From Rugalucina vietnamica (lineage: Eukaryota; Mollusca; Bivalvia; Lucinida; Lucinidae), in assembly GCA_964017185.1 (NCBI GenBank), contig OZ024870.1, forward strand, positions 54,686,312 through 54,750,311: a stretch of 64,000 nucleotides of DNA, read 5' to 3'. The notes beneath the pieces are model-generated. The model worked only from the letters and a program-made list of their open reading frames with translations, did not search any database and had not been told where the DNA came from. This document shows, piece by piece, positions 34,638-46,618 of the stretch. A program made the translations under genes and the position numbers. Numbering within the stretch: the stretch's first letter is position 1; every line of letters begins with the position of its first letter.

Positions 34638-36127
34638 AAATGTCTAATTTGAAGGTTCATTAGTTGCACTGCACTGCCACACAAAACAACAATTTATTAA
34701 GGTTTAAAAAGTGTTTTAGATGATTTGAACCAGATAATCAGTCTTTAAGCATGAATAGAGCTGAGTTCTAAAGTTAAAATTTTAATGAATTCAATTTGGG
34801 GTTATTGCACCATTGAAGGACTAACCTAACAGAATATCCAATGTGCCCTCTGGATTCAGGAAAATTGTCTCTGGCATAATAGAATACATGCATTTGCTCT
34901 TTTTCTGGGGATAGGCTGAAAAAAGCACCAAATTTTTTTTGTTCCATCATCAGTCTAAAACCAGTGCAACTGACACTGGCACAAGTCTTCACCATAGTTC
35001 TATATTAAACATGCAATTTTGTTAGTTTCAACCAGCATATATTTTAAGCTAAATTGATTTTAATGAGGCAGTTAAGAAATGTAAGTAAAATTGGCCACTT
35101 TATTGATTCAGCAGGTATTATTTTTCAGCAAATTACTTGATCATTTTGTTGATAATTTCAAAAAATTATACCTTTTACTTTTACTTTAAAGTAAAAATGA
35201 CATAATTGCATATAAGAATGTGGTGCCACAGGTTAAATCAAAGCATGCGTCACAGAATAAAAGTGTCATTGTTAGATGGTAACATGCAAAATTCATGCCA
35301 ATTTCTGCATGAGAAATTGACGTCCAGTGCCTAGAAAAAAATCCAAGTGTTGAAGTTGAAACCTAAACCAATACCCCACCCTGTAAAGTTAATAATGGAT
35401 TTGCATGCTTAAATTTCTTCTATTCCAGCCCAATTAAAATCAAATTTAGATGTAAAATGACTAATTTAGTATTAATCACAAGATTCTTTGATAGTACAGA
35501 TACATTTCCACCTGAGCTGATAAACCTGTAAATAATTAATTGAGTTTCTAAATTAATCAATCAGATTACATGATTATCTACCCTTCCTCATCTTTGATCT
35601 CCCATAGGGGGCCCCCACATGGAATTATGTATGAAATTGGAAGAAGATAAATCAGTAGGCTGAGTGCAAAAGTTGCTAAAATTTGGCTGTGTAAAATCCT
35701 GACTTGACTAGTCTATCCATGGAGAGGTCCAGTCAGTGTTTTACATTTAGAGTGTTTGATTTAATATTTGAAGAATTGAATCCATTTAATTTTTGAAGAA
35801 TGTTTGACCAACACTGCAAAGGAGCAGATCAAAAGTAAGGTGATGAAAGTGCTAGTCATGTGCATGCTGAGTTAAAGTTTGCAAATCTGTGTGTCTGGCT
35901 GTACAAAAACATTTTGGCCATATCTTGTGTAGAATTTTTAACCATATGATTTACCGGAGGGTCATTTAGGGTCATACTCAGAGAGTGTAAGTGGGTGGTC
36001 AGTTTGCTGTAAAGGGACAGATTTATGGCAGAAAAGATTTATTTATTTCTGTTAACCGCATGCTAATTTATGGAAGGCAGTAGCTGTTGGCCATCAACAC
36101 CTTGAAGTGATCGAGGTCAGTGAAACT
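34638..36127. other. Intronic DNA, nothing recognised
   Basis: About 1.5 kb of AT-rich unassigned sequence. No exon on either strand was convincing. Confidence 0.45.
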
Positions 36128-36348
36128 GGTATTTGGGGTTTTCGAACAGGTCTGACGCAAACCAAGCTGTACAGTTACAGAAACAGGCTAGAAGCTTGAA
36201 AATTCCGATTTAGGAAGAAGAGAGAATGTACTATCCGAGTAGCCAAAACCAATGCGCTGATCAGCTTCGCAGTTACTGCGAATTAGCTGATCTGCGCCCG
36301 GGGATCTGTGCCTTTGTTTTCGCAAAGGCAAAAATCCTGTTTTCTCTC
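36128..36348 (+). mobile_element. Family A MITE, copy 13, ends lost
   Basis: Body and palindrome are present; the outer GAGCC/GGCTC are missing. The right arm is broken by an insertion, GCGCCCGGGGATCTGTGCC. Confidence 0.7.
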
Positions 36349-36417
36349 AACACCTTCAGTGAAACTTGTTGATGAGGTAGAAATAGTCTTAATTTGAGTG
36401 GCTTATGATTGTCAGCT

Positions 36418-36648
36418 TGCATACCAGTCATTTGTAGCCCTGTCCCCTTAATAGCACCAGGAATAGTGGGGCATGACAGGGCTATAGTGCCAGAATTTAA
36501 CCGCCATTAGCAGGGATTTTACCACAAATTTGACCCCACAGTGCCAGGCTTTTAGTGATCGAGGCTTTAAAAATTGAAAAGTTAAAAGCAAAAGCCCCAT
36601 GCACTATTCTCCAGCCCCATAAGGGCAGTGGATACAAATGACTGGTGC
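36418..36648. mobile_element. Family F TIR element, copy 3
   Basis: TGCATACCAGTCATTTGTAGCC and GGATACAAATGACTGGTGCC. It shares the internal TTAAAAATTGAAAAGTTAAAAG with the 31284 copy (there inverted), but the GC-rich arms have decayed. Confidence 0.7.
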
Positions 36649-37252
36649 CAATAATCTAAAACAGCTTCAACCAGATGCTGACTGTTTTGGTTTTGACCTC
36701 AGACTGAAAGTTGATCAGATGAGTCTATTTATAGCTACTGACAGTATATACCCTTAGTACATTTTAGATGAATCAGATTACAACCTTTTATCTTGAAACA
36801 ATTGCATGTATCTACATGCTGCAATTAAAATACAATGGTTTACTAGCTGTTACAGTACCATAGTTTCATGCAGTTGCCTAGTAACCTGTTGTTCTTGCAC
36901 TTCCATGGACTGGTCTGACTTTTGATCCGTGTAAGGTCAAAATCTAGCTTTACATGTACATAAGCTGTTATATTGTGACTTTGTGGAATGAAGATACTTT
37001 GAATAGTATTAATTATTATGTATAGACAATAGTGAGGTGAAAATTTTTCCTCAAGCAAATTAATATATTTAAATTGAAATGGAGCCAGATGTTATTTTCT
37101 ACCGTATGCAACTAAAAAGAAAGGAAGAATAACTGAACTGCAAATTGGGATGGCAATTATAAACTCTTAGGAATCACAGTAACACTTGAAGACATTTTTT
37201 TTTGTACTCGTAAATTATTGATACAGCATCAGCAATTGCATATTATACCAAT
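36649..37252. other. Intronic DNA, nothing recognised
   Basis: AT-rich unassigned sequence. Confidence 0.45.
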
Positions 37253-37486
37253 GAGCCACATCATGAGAGAAACAAATTTTTGCCTATGCGAAATGCGAAA
37301 ACAAAGGCGCAGATCAGCTGTGCAGTAACTGCACAGCTGATCAGCGCCTTTGTTTTTACTACATGGATAGTCTGTTCCTCCTCTACTTGTATACAAAATT
37401 TCCAGCCTTTTTCTGTGACTGTACAGTCCAGTTTGTGTCGGGCCTGGCCGGAAATCCCGAAGACCGGTTTTCTCACGACATGGCTC
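37253..37486 (-). mobile_element. Family A MITE, copy 14
   Basis: CCGG-type right end, TGTGCAGTAACTGCACA core; left end partly altered (GAGAGAAACAAATTTTTGCC). Confidence 0.83.
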
Positions 37487-37516
37487 ATATTTTCCCAATG
37501 TATTAACGATTATTCA

Positions 37517-37735
37517 GCAACAATGTGGTTTCCGACCAGGTCCGACACAAACTAGCCTGTACAGTCACAGAAAATACCGAGTAGCTTGAAATTCCGGATT
37601 TAAGAAGAAGAGGGATTGTACTATCTGTGTAGTGAAAACAAAGGCGCAGATCTGTGAGCTTCGCGGTCACTGCGAAGCTTATCTGCACCTTTGTTTTTGA
37701 ATACGCAGATTGCTGGTTTACTGATGCGGCGGCAC
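37517..37735 (+). mobile_element. Family A MITE, copy 15, left end lost
   Basis: Begins inside the AACAATGTGGTTTCCGACC block, 30 bp after copy 14 and in the opposite orientation. An extra TGTGAGCTTCG sits in the palindrome. The right terminus is mutated (GCGGCGGCAC). Confidence 0.75.
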
Positions 37736-37769
37736 AATTATTATGTTTGATCATTTTCTAATTAATATC

Positions 37770-38030
37770 AGGCCTTGGATAATTTTACATCATTCCTCAG
37801 AAATCACTGAAATACCATATTCCAACAAAGGTATCCCCAGCGAAACTTTTAAGAACATTTCATGAAAAGTTCTTTCACTGTTCAAGAACATTGCTAAAGA
37901 ACTGGACATGAACTGCATGTTCTTGGAACCATTGATTGCCAATACTATATTATGTTTGATCATTTTCTGTCTTGGATAATTTTATATCAGTCCTCAGAAA
38001 TCACTGAAATACCATATCCCAACAAACATA
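37770..38030 (+). repeat. Short direct duplication
   Basis: TTTGATCATTTTCT ... CTTGGATAATTTTA ... CATTCCTCAGAAATCACTGAAATACCATAT occurs at about 37746-37822, and again (TCAGTCCTCAGAAATCACTG) at about 37956-38022. Confidence 0.65.
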
Positions 38031-38325
38031 ATGTAAAATATTTTGGAACTGTTGACTGTGCAATAGCCATCAAGATATTCAACATAAATTTATTTTGCAA
38101 TTTTACAAAGGTATGACAGGCCTTCGGGCAAGGCTAGAGCTTTTACAGATACCTTTCAGGGACCTGTCCAAATTCACAGAGTGCACAAAGTTGGAAATAT
38201 CATGAGCACATCATGTATCATAATTATGTATCTATCTGGTTGACTTTGAAGTTAATGATGTTAAACTTAATATATACATAATTACATCAAAGGAGCGCAT
38301 AATGAAGTATTGATATCAAACAAAT

Positions 38326-38559
38326 AAGCTGCATCGTGAGAAAACCGGATTTTTGCCCATGCAAAAATAAAGGCACAGATCAGCTTCGCATGGTAACTGC
38401 GAAGTTGACAAGCGCCTTTGACTTTTCGCTACATGGATAGTACATTTTTTCTTCTTCTTAAATCCGAAATTTCAAGCTTCTACCATGCTTCTGTGATTGT
38501 TACGGCCGGTTAGTGTCAGACCTGGTCGTAATCCCGGAAGACCAGTTTTCTCAAGGTTC
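38326..38559 (-). mobile_element. Family A MITE, copy 16, diverged
   Basis: AAGCTGCATCGTGAGAAAACCGG at the left; the right terminus has decayed to TTTTCTCAAGGTTCA; the palindrome arm reads GAAGTTGACAAGCG. Confidence 0.72.
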
Positions 38560-38763
38560 AAATGCCTAGAGACTTGTTTTGTTATAAAAATGTTGCATTG
38601 GAATTCCAGACATGTGCTTTCAAGTAAATTAAAACTGGCTGATGGCATCTAATTTTTAGCTCGACTGCACGAAGTGCATAGAGCTATTGCAGTCACCCCG
38701 GTCGTCCACGTTCCCGTTCCCGTGTGCGTTCCCGTTCCCGTTCCCGTGCGCGTCACACTTGCG

Positions 38764-39440
38764 TTAAAGTTTTCTAGAAGTCCATATCTTGACAACCACT
38801 CATCAGAAAGCATTCATACTTGGACCATAAATACCCTGTAGGGTTAGCTTTCATTCCATGGCATCGGGCCCCTGGGTCCAGGCCAGGGGGTGGGGCTGGA
38901 GGTTAAAATCTAGAACACCTTCAAAAATGGCAATTCTTGTGTTAAAGTTTTCTAGAAGTCCATATCTTGACAACCACTCATCAGAAAGCATTGATACTTG
39001 GGCCATTGACACCCTGTAGGGTCTGCTTTCATTCCATGGCATCAGATCCCTGGGTCCATGCCAGGGGGTGGGGCTAGAGATTAAAATCTAGAACACCATT
39101 AATAATAATGGCTTTCCGGTGATATAGTATTCTAGAAGTCTATATCTTGAAAACTTTTTATCAGAGGGCTTTCATACTCGGACCATAGGTACCCTGTAGG
39201 GTTGAGTTTCATTTCATGGCATCGGATCTCTGGGTCCATGCCTGGGGGGTGGGGCTGGAGGTTAAAAACTAGAACACTGTAAAAATAGATGTACTGCTGT
39301 GTAACTTTTACAAGGAGTCCATATCTTGACAACATTACTTATCATAAAGCATTCATACTTCATACACTTTAGGTTCCATGACATCGGACCTCTGGGTCGG
39401 AGTCAGGGGGGCAGGGCTAGAGGTCAAAATCTAGAACTCT
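38764..39440 (+). repeat. 178-bp tandem units
   Basis: About four units with TTTTCTAGAAGTCCATATCTTG ... CTGGGTCCATGCCAGGGGGTGGGG; later units are more diverged. Confidence 0.85.
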
Positions 39441-39519
39441 CCGAATTTTTTTTTCTTCTTAATAGAAACAACTTAGGAAGATGGTTGGTCATTCATCTTT
39501 TGACTTTGTGACACTGACT

Positions 39520-40370
39520 TGTGTGTCATGACCGTAAGGGTCGTTTGACCTACTTTCCATGGTTCAGTGATTTTGCCTTATATCTTGACACTCAATTAGT
39601 ATATTTTCTTACTTCTTTCAGATTATTAGTGAGTACGACCAGGCCTTTGACCCCAATATACTTATAGGTCACTGTGACCTAATTTCACGGTTCAGTGATT
39701 TTGCCTTATATCTTGACACTCAATTAGTATATTTTCATACTTTTTTCAGATTATGATTGAGTATGACCAGACCTTTGACCCCAATATACTTATAGGTCAC
39801 TGTGACCTAATTTCACGGTTCAGTGATTTTGCCTTATATCTCGGTACTCAAATGGTTTATGAACAAACTTCTTTCAAAGTATGTTTGCGTATGACAAGAC
39901 CTTTGACCCTGAAGTAGACCTAGGTCACTGTGACCTAATTTCACGGTTCAGTGATTTTGCCTTATATCTTGACACTCAATTAGTATATTTTCATACTTTT
40001 TTCAGATTATGAGTGAGTATGACCAGACCTTTGACCCCAATATACTTATAGGTCACTGTGACCTAATTTCACGGTTCAGTGACTTTGCCTTATATCTCAG
40101 CACTCAAGTGGTTTATGAACATACTTCTTTCACACTATGTTTGCATATGACAAGACCTTTGACCCTAAAGTAGTCTTAGGTCACTGTGACCTAATTTCAC
40201 AGTTCAGTGATTTTCCTTTATATCTTGGCACTCAATTGGTATATGGACATACTTCTTGCACGATATGTATGAGTATGACAAGACCTTTGACCGTAAAGTA
40301 TTCCTGGGTCACTGTGACCTAATTTCATGGTTCAGTGATTTTGCCTTATATCTCGACACTCAGTTGGTAT
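39520..40370 (+). repeat. 128-bp tandem units
   Basis: Around seven units with the inner palindrome GGTCACTGTGACC and TTCAGTGATTTTGCCTTATATC; spacing 127-129 bp. Confidence 0.88.
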
Positions 40371-42550
40371 TTTTTAGCTCACCTGAGCCGAAGGCTCACA
40401 GGTGAGCTTATAGGATAGGCAGGCATCCGTCGTCCGTCGTCGTCCGTCGTCGTCGTCCGTCGTCCGTCGTCGTCCGTCCACAATTTCAAAGAAGAATATT
40501 TCTGAAGCTAGTGGGCCGATCTTGATCAAATTTAATGTGAACCATAATTGGGTTGGGGGATTGATGGCATTAGGTTTTGGAGCAGATTGTATCAAAATTG
40601 TGGTTTCCATGGCAACAGATAGGTCCCATAGACTTACAATGGGAAAAACTAAAAAAATCTTCTTCTCTGAAACCACTAGGCCCACAGCTTTGATATTTGG
40701 TATGTAGCAATTGCTAATGGTCCTCTACATAAATTGTGCCATTCATGCCCCTGGGGTCAAATTTGGCCACGCCCCGGGGGTCGATAGTCTCCATAGACTT
40801 ACTATGGGAAAAAAATTCAAAAATCTTCTTCTCTGAAACCACAGGGCCCACAGCTTTGATATTTGGTATGTGGCAATGGCTAATGGTCCTCTACATAAAT
40901 TGTGCCAGCCATGCCCCTGGGGTCAAATTTGGCCACGCCCCGGGGGTGGATAGTTTCCATAGACTTACAATTGGAAAAACTAAAAAAATCTTCTTCTCTG
41001 AAACCACAGGGCCCACAGCTTTGATATTTGGTATGTAGCAATGGCTAATTTTCCTCTACATAAATTGTGTCATTCATGCCCCTGGGGTCAAATTTGGCCA
41101 CGCCCCGGGGGTTGATAGTCTCCATAGACTTACTATGGGAAAAAAATAAATAAAAAATCTTCTTCTCTGAAACCACAGGGCCCACAGCTTTGATATTTTG
41201 TAGGTGGCAATGGCTAATGGTCCTCTACATAAATTGTGCCAATCATGCCCCTGGGGTCAAATTTGGTCACGCCCTGGGGGTCGATAGTCTCCATAGACCT
41301 ACAATAGGAAAAAAACTAAAAAAATCTTCTTCTCTGAAACCACTAGGCCAACAGCTTTGATATTTGGTATGTAGCAATGGCTAATGGTCCTCTACATACA
41401 TTGTGCCATTCATGCCCCTGGGGTCAAATTTGGCCACGCCCCGGGGGTTGATAGTCTCCATAGACTTACTATGGGAAAAAAAATAAAAAATCTTCTTCTC
41501 TGAAACCACAGGGCCCACAGCTTTGATATTTTGTATGTGGCAATGGCTAATGGTCCTCTACATAAATTGTACCAATCATGTCCCCGGGGTCAAATTTGGC
41601 CACGCCCCAGGGGTCAATTCTCCATAGACCTACAATAGGAAAAACTAAAAAAATCTTCTTCTCTGAAACCACTAGGCCCACAGCTTTGATATTTGGTATG
41701 TAGCAATGGCTAATGGTCCTCTACATAAATTGTGCCATTCATGCCCCTGGGGTCAAATTTGGCCACGCCCCGGGGGTTGATAGTCTCCATAGACTTACTA
41801 TGGGAAAAAAATTAAAAAATCTTCTTCTCTGAAACCACTAGGCCCACAGCTTTGATATTTGGTATGTAGCAATGTCTAATGGTCCTCTACATAAATTGTG
41901 CCATTCATGCCCCAGGGGTCAAATTTGGCCACGCCCCGGGGGTTGATAGTCTCCATAGACTTACTATGGGAAAAAAATTAAAAAATCTTCTTCTCTGAAA
42001 CCACTAGGCCCACAGCTTTGATATTTGGTATGTAGCAATGTCTAATGGTCCTCTACATAAATTATGCCATTCATGCCCCTGGGGTCAAATTTGGCCAGGC
42101 CCCGGAGGTTGATAGTCTCAATAGACTTGCTATGGGAAAAAAATTCAAAAATCTTCTTCTCTGAAACCACAGGGCACACAGCTTTGATATTTTGTATGTG
42201 GCAATGGCTAATGGTCCTCTACATAAATTGTGCCAGCCATGCCCCTGGGATCAAATTTGGCCACGCCCCGGGGGTAGAAGTCTCCATAGACTTACAATTG
42301 GAAAAACTAACAAAAATCTTCTTCTCTGAAACCAAAAGGCCCAGAGCTTCTATATTTTGTATGTAGCAATGTTTGGTAGTCCCCATTATAAATTGTGCCA
42401 GTCATGCCCCTGGGTCAAATTTGGCCATGCCCCGGGGGTCAATAGTGTCCATGCATAGACTTTCATTGGTCGATTCTCAATTAATTTAAATCTCATGAGC
42501 TTACAATGTGATAATCTCTCAGGTGAGCTACAGGACCAATGGTCCTCTAG
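40371..42550 (+). mobile_element. Nested element with eleven 166-bp units
   Basis: The left end is TTTTTAGCTCACCTGAGCCG AAGGCTCACAGGTGAGC and a CGTCGTCCGT array. Then about eleven units of 165-167 bp follow (TGCCCCTGGGGTCAAATTTGG starts near 40746, 40912, 41077, ... 42400). The right end is CTCAGGTGAGCTACAGGACCAATGGTCCTCTAG. It splits a 128-bp unit of the host repeat. The unit length is not a multiple of three, and frames such as MPFMPLGSN recur only by repetition. Confidence 0.85.
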
Positions 42551-42688
42551 TTCATACTTCTTTCTGATTATGAATGAGTATGACCAGACCTTTAACCCAA
42601 ACATACTTATAGGTCACTATGACCTAATTTCATGGTTCATTGATTTTGCTTTATATCTCAACACTGAATGGGTATATGATCATATTTC

Positions 42689-43301
42689 TGTCATCAAGGT
42701 TTTATTGAGTGATGTTGATATTTCTTGTAGTTTTCCATTGTTCTGTAATTTTGTCTTTGGGGAATTTGCATACTTTATATATTCTTCAGCACGTTCTTGA
42801 TACTTTGATTGTTCTTGTAGTTCTTATTATGATGACATAAAACACACACAAATTTCTGATCACTAATTTATTTACAACATAAGGTATTTACATGCCAAGC
42901 GAGTATTCCCTAATAATTGTCCATGTAGGTACATTTGAACAGGGGGGCAAGCCCCCTGCAAAGCTATGTATATTAATTCAGTCACATCTTGCTATTTCTG
43001 CACAGCCATTCATATATATAAAAATTCCTTGTTTTAGTTCTAATGTCAGAAATATCCTTTTTTTCACAGTTTAGTTTTGCCAGTTTAAATACCCTATCAT
43101 TGCTTTTGTTTCCTCATACATGTCTTAAATTTTAATTTATCAACTTGAGGAAATAGTACAAAAATTTCATAATTTTACTTAATTTTAAATGTTATTCCTT
43201 GAGAATTACCCAAGGCAGTAACCTACAAATTGGTTTTGATTATAAAACTGTCAGACCAATAATTTTTGGTGGGAGCTTTTGCTTTAATAATTTCCTTGTC
43301 A
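42689..43301 (-). mobile_element. Long terminal repeat (3' side of minus-strand element)
   Basis: 613 bp, by eye identical to 44675-45287. Read on the minus strand it starts TGACAAGG and ends GATGACA (TG...CA). A TATATATATG box lies about 280 bp in and an AATAAA about 150 bp later, the order expected of U3-R-U5 in minus orientation. Confidence 0.85.
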
Positions 43302-43910
43302 TAATATTCCCTCTACTTTTAAATTGTGATGTCCTCATCACAAAGTTTTACTTTTTCATTTCTTCTAAACATTCTTGTTTTACTATCTTTAAATTTTAAT
43401 GCAATTAATTGGCTAAAGTTGACCAACAGTTTTTACAAGAGCCTGACCAGTCTCATTGTGCATATTTTAATTCTAATTTATGACATTTACGCTTTCAACC
43501 TTCTTTTATTTTGTTTCTCTCAGCAATGCAACTTTGTTTTATTTCAGTATTAACACCTCTTGTGAAAATACGATTTTTCTTCACTTATGAATGCCTCCCT
43601 CTTACACTATCTCACTGATTCACCATTTATCTTCATTATTTCAGTGATTTCTCAGTAGATATGTAATTCAGACACCATATAACTTTATTTGATTGACAAG
43701 CGGTCATTTAATTATTGAATTTAGCATCATAGACTAGCCAGTCCTTATTGTTTAATAACTGTGCCATTTGTTTTTGGTCAATTATTGTCAAATGCATTTG
43801 AGGATTAAAGTTAGTAGTTTGCTGATACATTTGGAATGAGGAATGCAATGGAGTTTTCATTTTTATTATTATTTTGCCTAAATTTTAGATCATTTTGTTC
43901 CGAAGCCTAA

Positions 43911-43911
43911 G

Positions 43912-43942
<31 letters not shown>

Positions 43943-44023
43943 AACAAAATTGTCAGTAGTTGGAATGGGTATTAGCCCTAATTATCATTGCAAAGAACTG
44001 TACGAGAATTTTCATTTTATACT

Positions 44024-44056
<33 letters not shown>

Positions 44057-44060
44057 AACA
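43911..44060. repeat. Poly-A, poly-C and poly-A tracts inside the LTR element
   Basis: About 30 A at 43911-43940, about 20 C near 44027-44046, then 12 A. Confidence 0.85.
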
Positions 44061-44674
44061 TAATAAAAACTTTTTGAATTTATAAGCGCTAATTTGAAAG
44101 TTGGTCAAAATATTATAAAATGAAAATACCTTAAGTCTTTCAATGGTCTTTGGCATTGTAATCCCATTTTTTTTTCTGATGGCTTTAAAAAAAAAGGCTA
44201 TTATGGCATATTTGTTCTGAATATTTCCAATAATTGCATATTATGTTGACTGTGCAGAAATGTCATATTTAAACATACATACATGAAATATGATAACATG
44301 TTAACAATACAAACAAATTAGAAGAACACACAAATAATATCATAAAGTGTTAAAAAGTTCATATAAGCATAGGTTGGTCAGTCCAAATTGTCATAGAATT
44401 TTGTCACTTGTAGTACTTAATCAAATAAATTGTTCTAATTTTTGTCCAGAAGAATTGTATTATTGTAATTTTAGCATCAAATGGTCCTCTTTAGTCCAGT
44501 CTGTTTAATCCTCAATGTGTTGCACATCATGAATCCATGAGATTTCTTTAAATAGTCCAAAAAGAAAGTTTTTTTTGTAGATCTCCAATCACCAGTCTGT
44601 TTCTTTTTCTTTCCTTTGATCCTGGGATCTGGAAACAGCCAAAAGGTGTTCCCAACCGCGGATTTCCACCATAT

Positions 44675-45287
44675 TGTCATCAAGGTTTTATTGAGTGATG
44701 TTGATATTTCTTGTAGTTTTCCATTGTTCTGTAATTTTGTCTTTGGGGAATTTGCATACTTTATATATTCTTCAGCACGTTCTTGATACTTTGATTGTTC
44801 TTGTAGTTCTTATTATGATGACATAAAACACACACAAATTTCTGATCACTAATTTATTTACAACATAAGGTATTTACATGCCAAGCGAGTATTCCCTAAT
44901 AATTGTCCATGTAGGTACATTTGAACAGGGGGGCAAGCCCCCTGCAAAGCTATGTATATTAATTCAGTCACATCTTGCTATTTCTGCACAGCCATTCATA
45001 TATATAAAAATTCCTTGTTTTAGTTCTAATGTCAGAAATATCCTTTTTTTCACAGTTTAGTTTTGCCAGTTTAAATACCCTATCATTGCTTTTGTTTCCT
45101 CATACATGTCTTAAATTTTAATTTATCAACTTGAGGAAATAGTACAAAAATTTCATAATTTTACTTAATTTTAAATGTTATTCCTTGAGAATTACCCAAG
45201 GCAGTAACCTACAAATTGGTTTTGATTATAAAACTGTCAGACCAATAATTTTTGGTGGGAGCTTTTGCTTTAATAATTTCCTTGTCA
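44675..45287 (-). mobile_element. Long terminal repeat (5' side of minus-strand element)
   Basis: Partner of 42689-43301. It contains the same 60-codon frame starting MPSEYSLIIV, which is part of the LTR and not a gene. Confidence 0.85.
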
Positions 45288-45584
45288 TATTTCTTTCACA
45301 TTATGATTAAGTATCACTAGACCTTATAGGTCAGTGTGACCTTATTTCACGGTTCAGTGATTTTGCCTTGTGTCTTGGCACTCAGTTGGTATATGAACAA
45401 TATGAGTGAGACCTCTAAATCTTAGGTAGTTATAGTTAACTTTCATAGTTCAGTGATTTTTGCCTTATTGCATCAAGGCAAAAAGATGTATGAGCATAAT
45501 GCTTTGGGTTACTGGTCGGGTTTGACCTTATGTTTGACAAAGGTCAGAAGCAGTCGAGCACGCTGTCCTGCGACAGCTCTTATT

Positions 45585-46200
45585 AAAAAAGTGATTTTGC
45601 AATTTCCCCAAAATGTGGGTGTAGGATGGGTTTGGGGTTTTGTAATATGTTTCATCATTGAATAGGGGTTTTATGATGCCTCCAACACATTTTGGGTCAT
45701 TATAAGCGTCATTGATCATTGTCAAGTTCAATTAAAGCCTTCATAGACAGCTTATCAGTATTTAATGCATATTCTTTCAATGCAAATTGTCAATGTTCTT
45801 CCTGAATCTGGGTAAAGAATGACAGTGGAATTTTCTGGAAAGTATCAAATTACATGTAATGGCGCCAAGTGCAACATTCTGTGCCAGGCAAAGGACTTGA
45901 TTTGAAAAACAAAGGATTCATTGAAAATTACTTTGTGCAATTTGTAATATAACTGGTGTAGTATTTGTTCTTGAAGAAGTACTAGTTTCAGTACCAACAT
46001 GCATGTAGATGTGAGGAAATTACATAATGTCTGTAGGGAATGCCTGCTATTTACAGTTACTTCATCCAATCAGATAAGCAAATTACCAAACTAATTACGC
46101 CAATTACCTGATACACCTGTGTTGATTACAGGTGCATTTTGTCTGCAAGTTTTGGGCTGTGTTTGCAAGTCTTTGAATCTGTTGAAATTGGCCAAAAGAC
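45585..46200. other. Intronic DNA, nothing recognised
   Basis: Unassigned sequence. Confidence 0.45.
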
Positions 46201-46395
46201 TTTTTTTTAACTTTAGTTGTACATCCCTTTCAAGATTATTTCAGCTCATATGAGACAGGCCAATCAGTTGGCGGGTTGAAAATGGGAAAACCATGAGAAA
46301 AACCACCTGGAACACCTGCAAGCAGAACTGGGCTTGTCTCACATGTGTACGGTGTGGGGCTCGAACCCACACCAGATACAGTGGTGAGATTATCA
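46201..46395 (-). mobile_element. SINE, reverse, head truncated
   Basis: Minus strand: GGTGTGGGTTCGAGCCCCAC (box B), CATGTGAGACAAGCCCAGTT, CAGGTGGTTTTTCTCATGG, tail GGGATGTACAACTAAAG and T/A run. Same family as 2712-2947, but box A is missing. Confidence 0.8.
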
Positions 46396-46423
46396 ATATT
46401 TTGTACGTTACATTAACAGACAG

Positions 46424-46618
46424 AACATGGTGGCCTGGTGGTAGAGCATCAGAATCAAGAGGTCCTGGGTTTGATCCCCACTCAGGGCTCCATGTTGTTT
46501 TCTTGAGTCCCCACCTGAGTTCTGGTTAATGTCCAGAAAGAGGAAATGGTGCCTACGTCCTGACATGACTGAAAAGTTGTTGACTGGGGTGTTAAATCTC
46601 AGTACAAAACAAACCTAA
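46424..46618 (+). mobile_element. Intact tRNA-derived SINE
   Basis: Box A GTGGCCTGGTGGTAGAGCAT, box B CCTGGGTTTGATCCCCAC, body CTTGAGTCCCCACC, and tail CTGACATGACTGAAAAGTTG TTGACTGGGGTGTTAAATC followed by AAAACAAAC. It sits 30 bp from an unrelated SINE in the opposite orientation. Confidence 0.85.

Larger units (their letters stand above)
42689..45287 (-). mobile_element. Short non-autonomous LTR retrotransposon
   Basis: Two 613-bp direct repeats with a 1373-bp interior and a 6-bp target duplication TATTTC on both sides; the element cleanly splits a 128-bp unit. On the minus strand the interior starts 3 bp before TGGTGGAAATCCGCGG, a possible primer-binding site. It ends with the purine-rich AAAAGTAGAGGGAATA beside the other LTR. 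No gag, protease or reverse transcriptase is seen; the only frames are short (for example 44477-44683). Identical LTRs imply a recent insertion. It is TRIM/LARD-like and must use enzymes from elsewhere. Confidence 0.82.
38653..45584 (+). mobile_element. Tandem-unit element (AGCTCGACTGCACG), with nested insertions
   Basis: It starts TTTTTAGCTCGACTGCACG, followed by a GCACGAAGTGC hairpin and GTTCCCGTTCCCG repeats. It ends AAGCAGTCGAGCACGCTGTC CTGCGACAGCTCTTATT. The body has about four units of 178 bp (from 38764) and then units of 128 bp (GGTCACTGTGACCTAATTTC starts near 39668, 39797, 39925, 40053, 40181 and 40309). The 128-bp array is interrupted twice (40371-42550 and 42689-45287) and resumes after each. 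It is repetitive non-coding DNA of a kind I associate with bivalve genomes. Confidence 0.75.

Noticed and set aside
40374..42366. Frames of 100 codons such as MPFMPLGSN...
   Set aside because: They recur with the 166-bp unit, which shifts frame between units; repeat-derived.
42892..45060. Identical 60-codon frames at 42892 and 44878
   Set aside because: They lie in the two LTR copies, on the strand opposite to the inferred transcript of the element.
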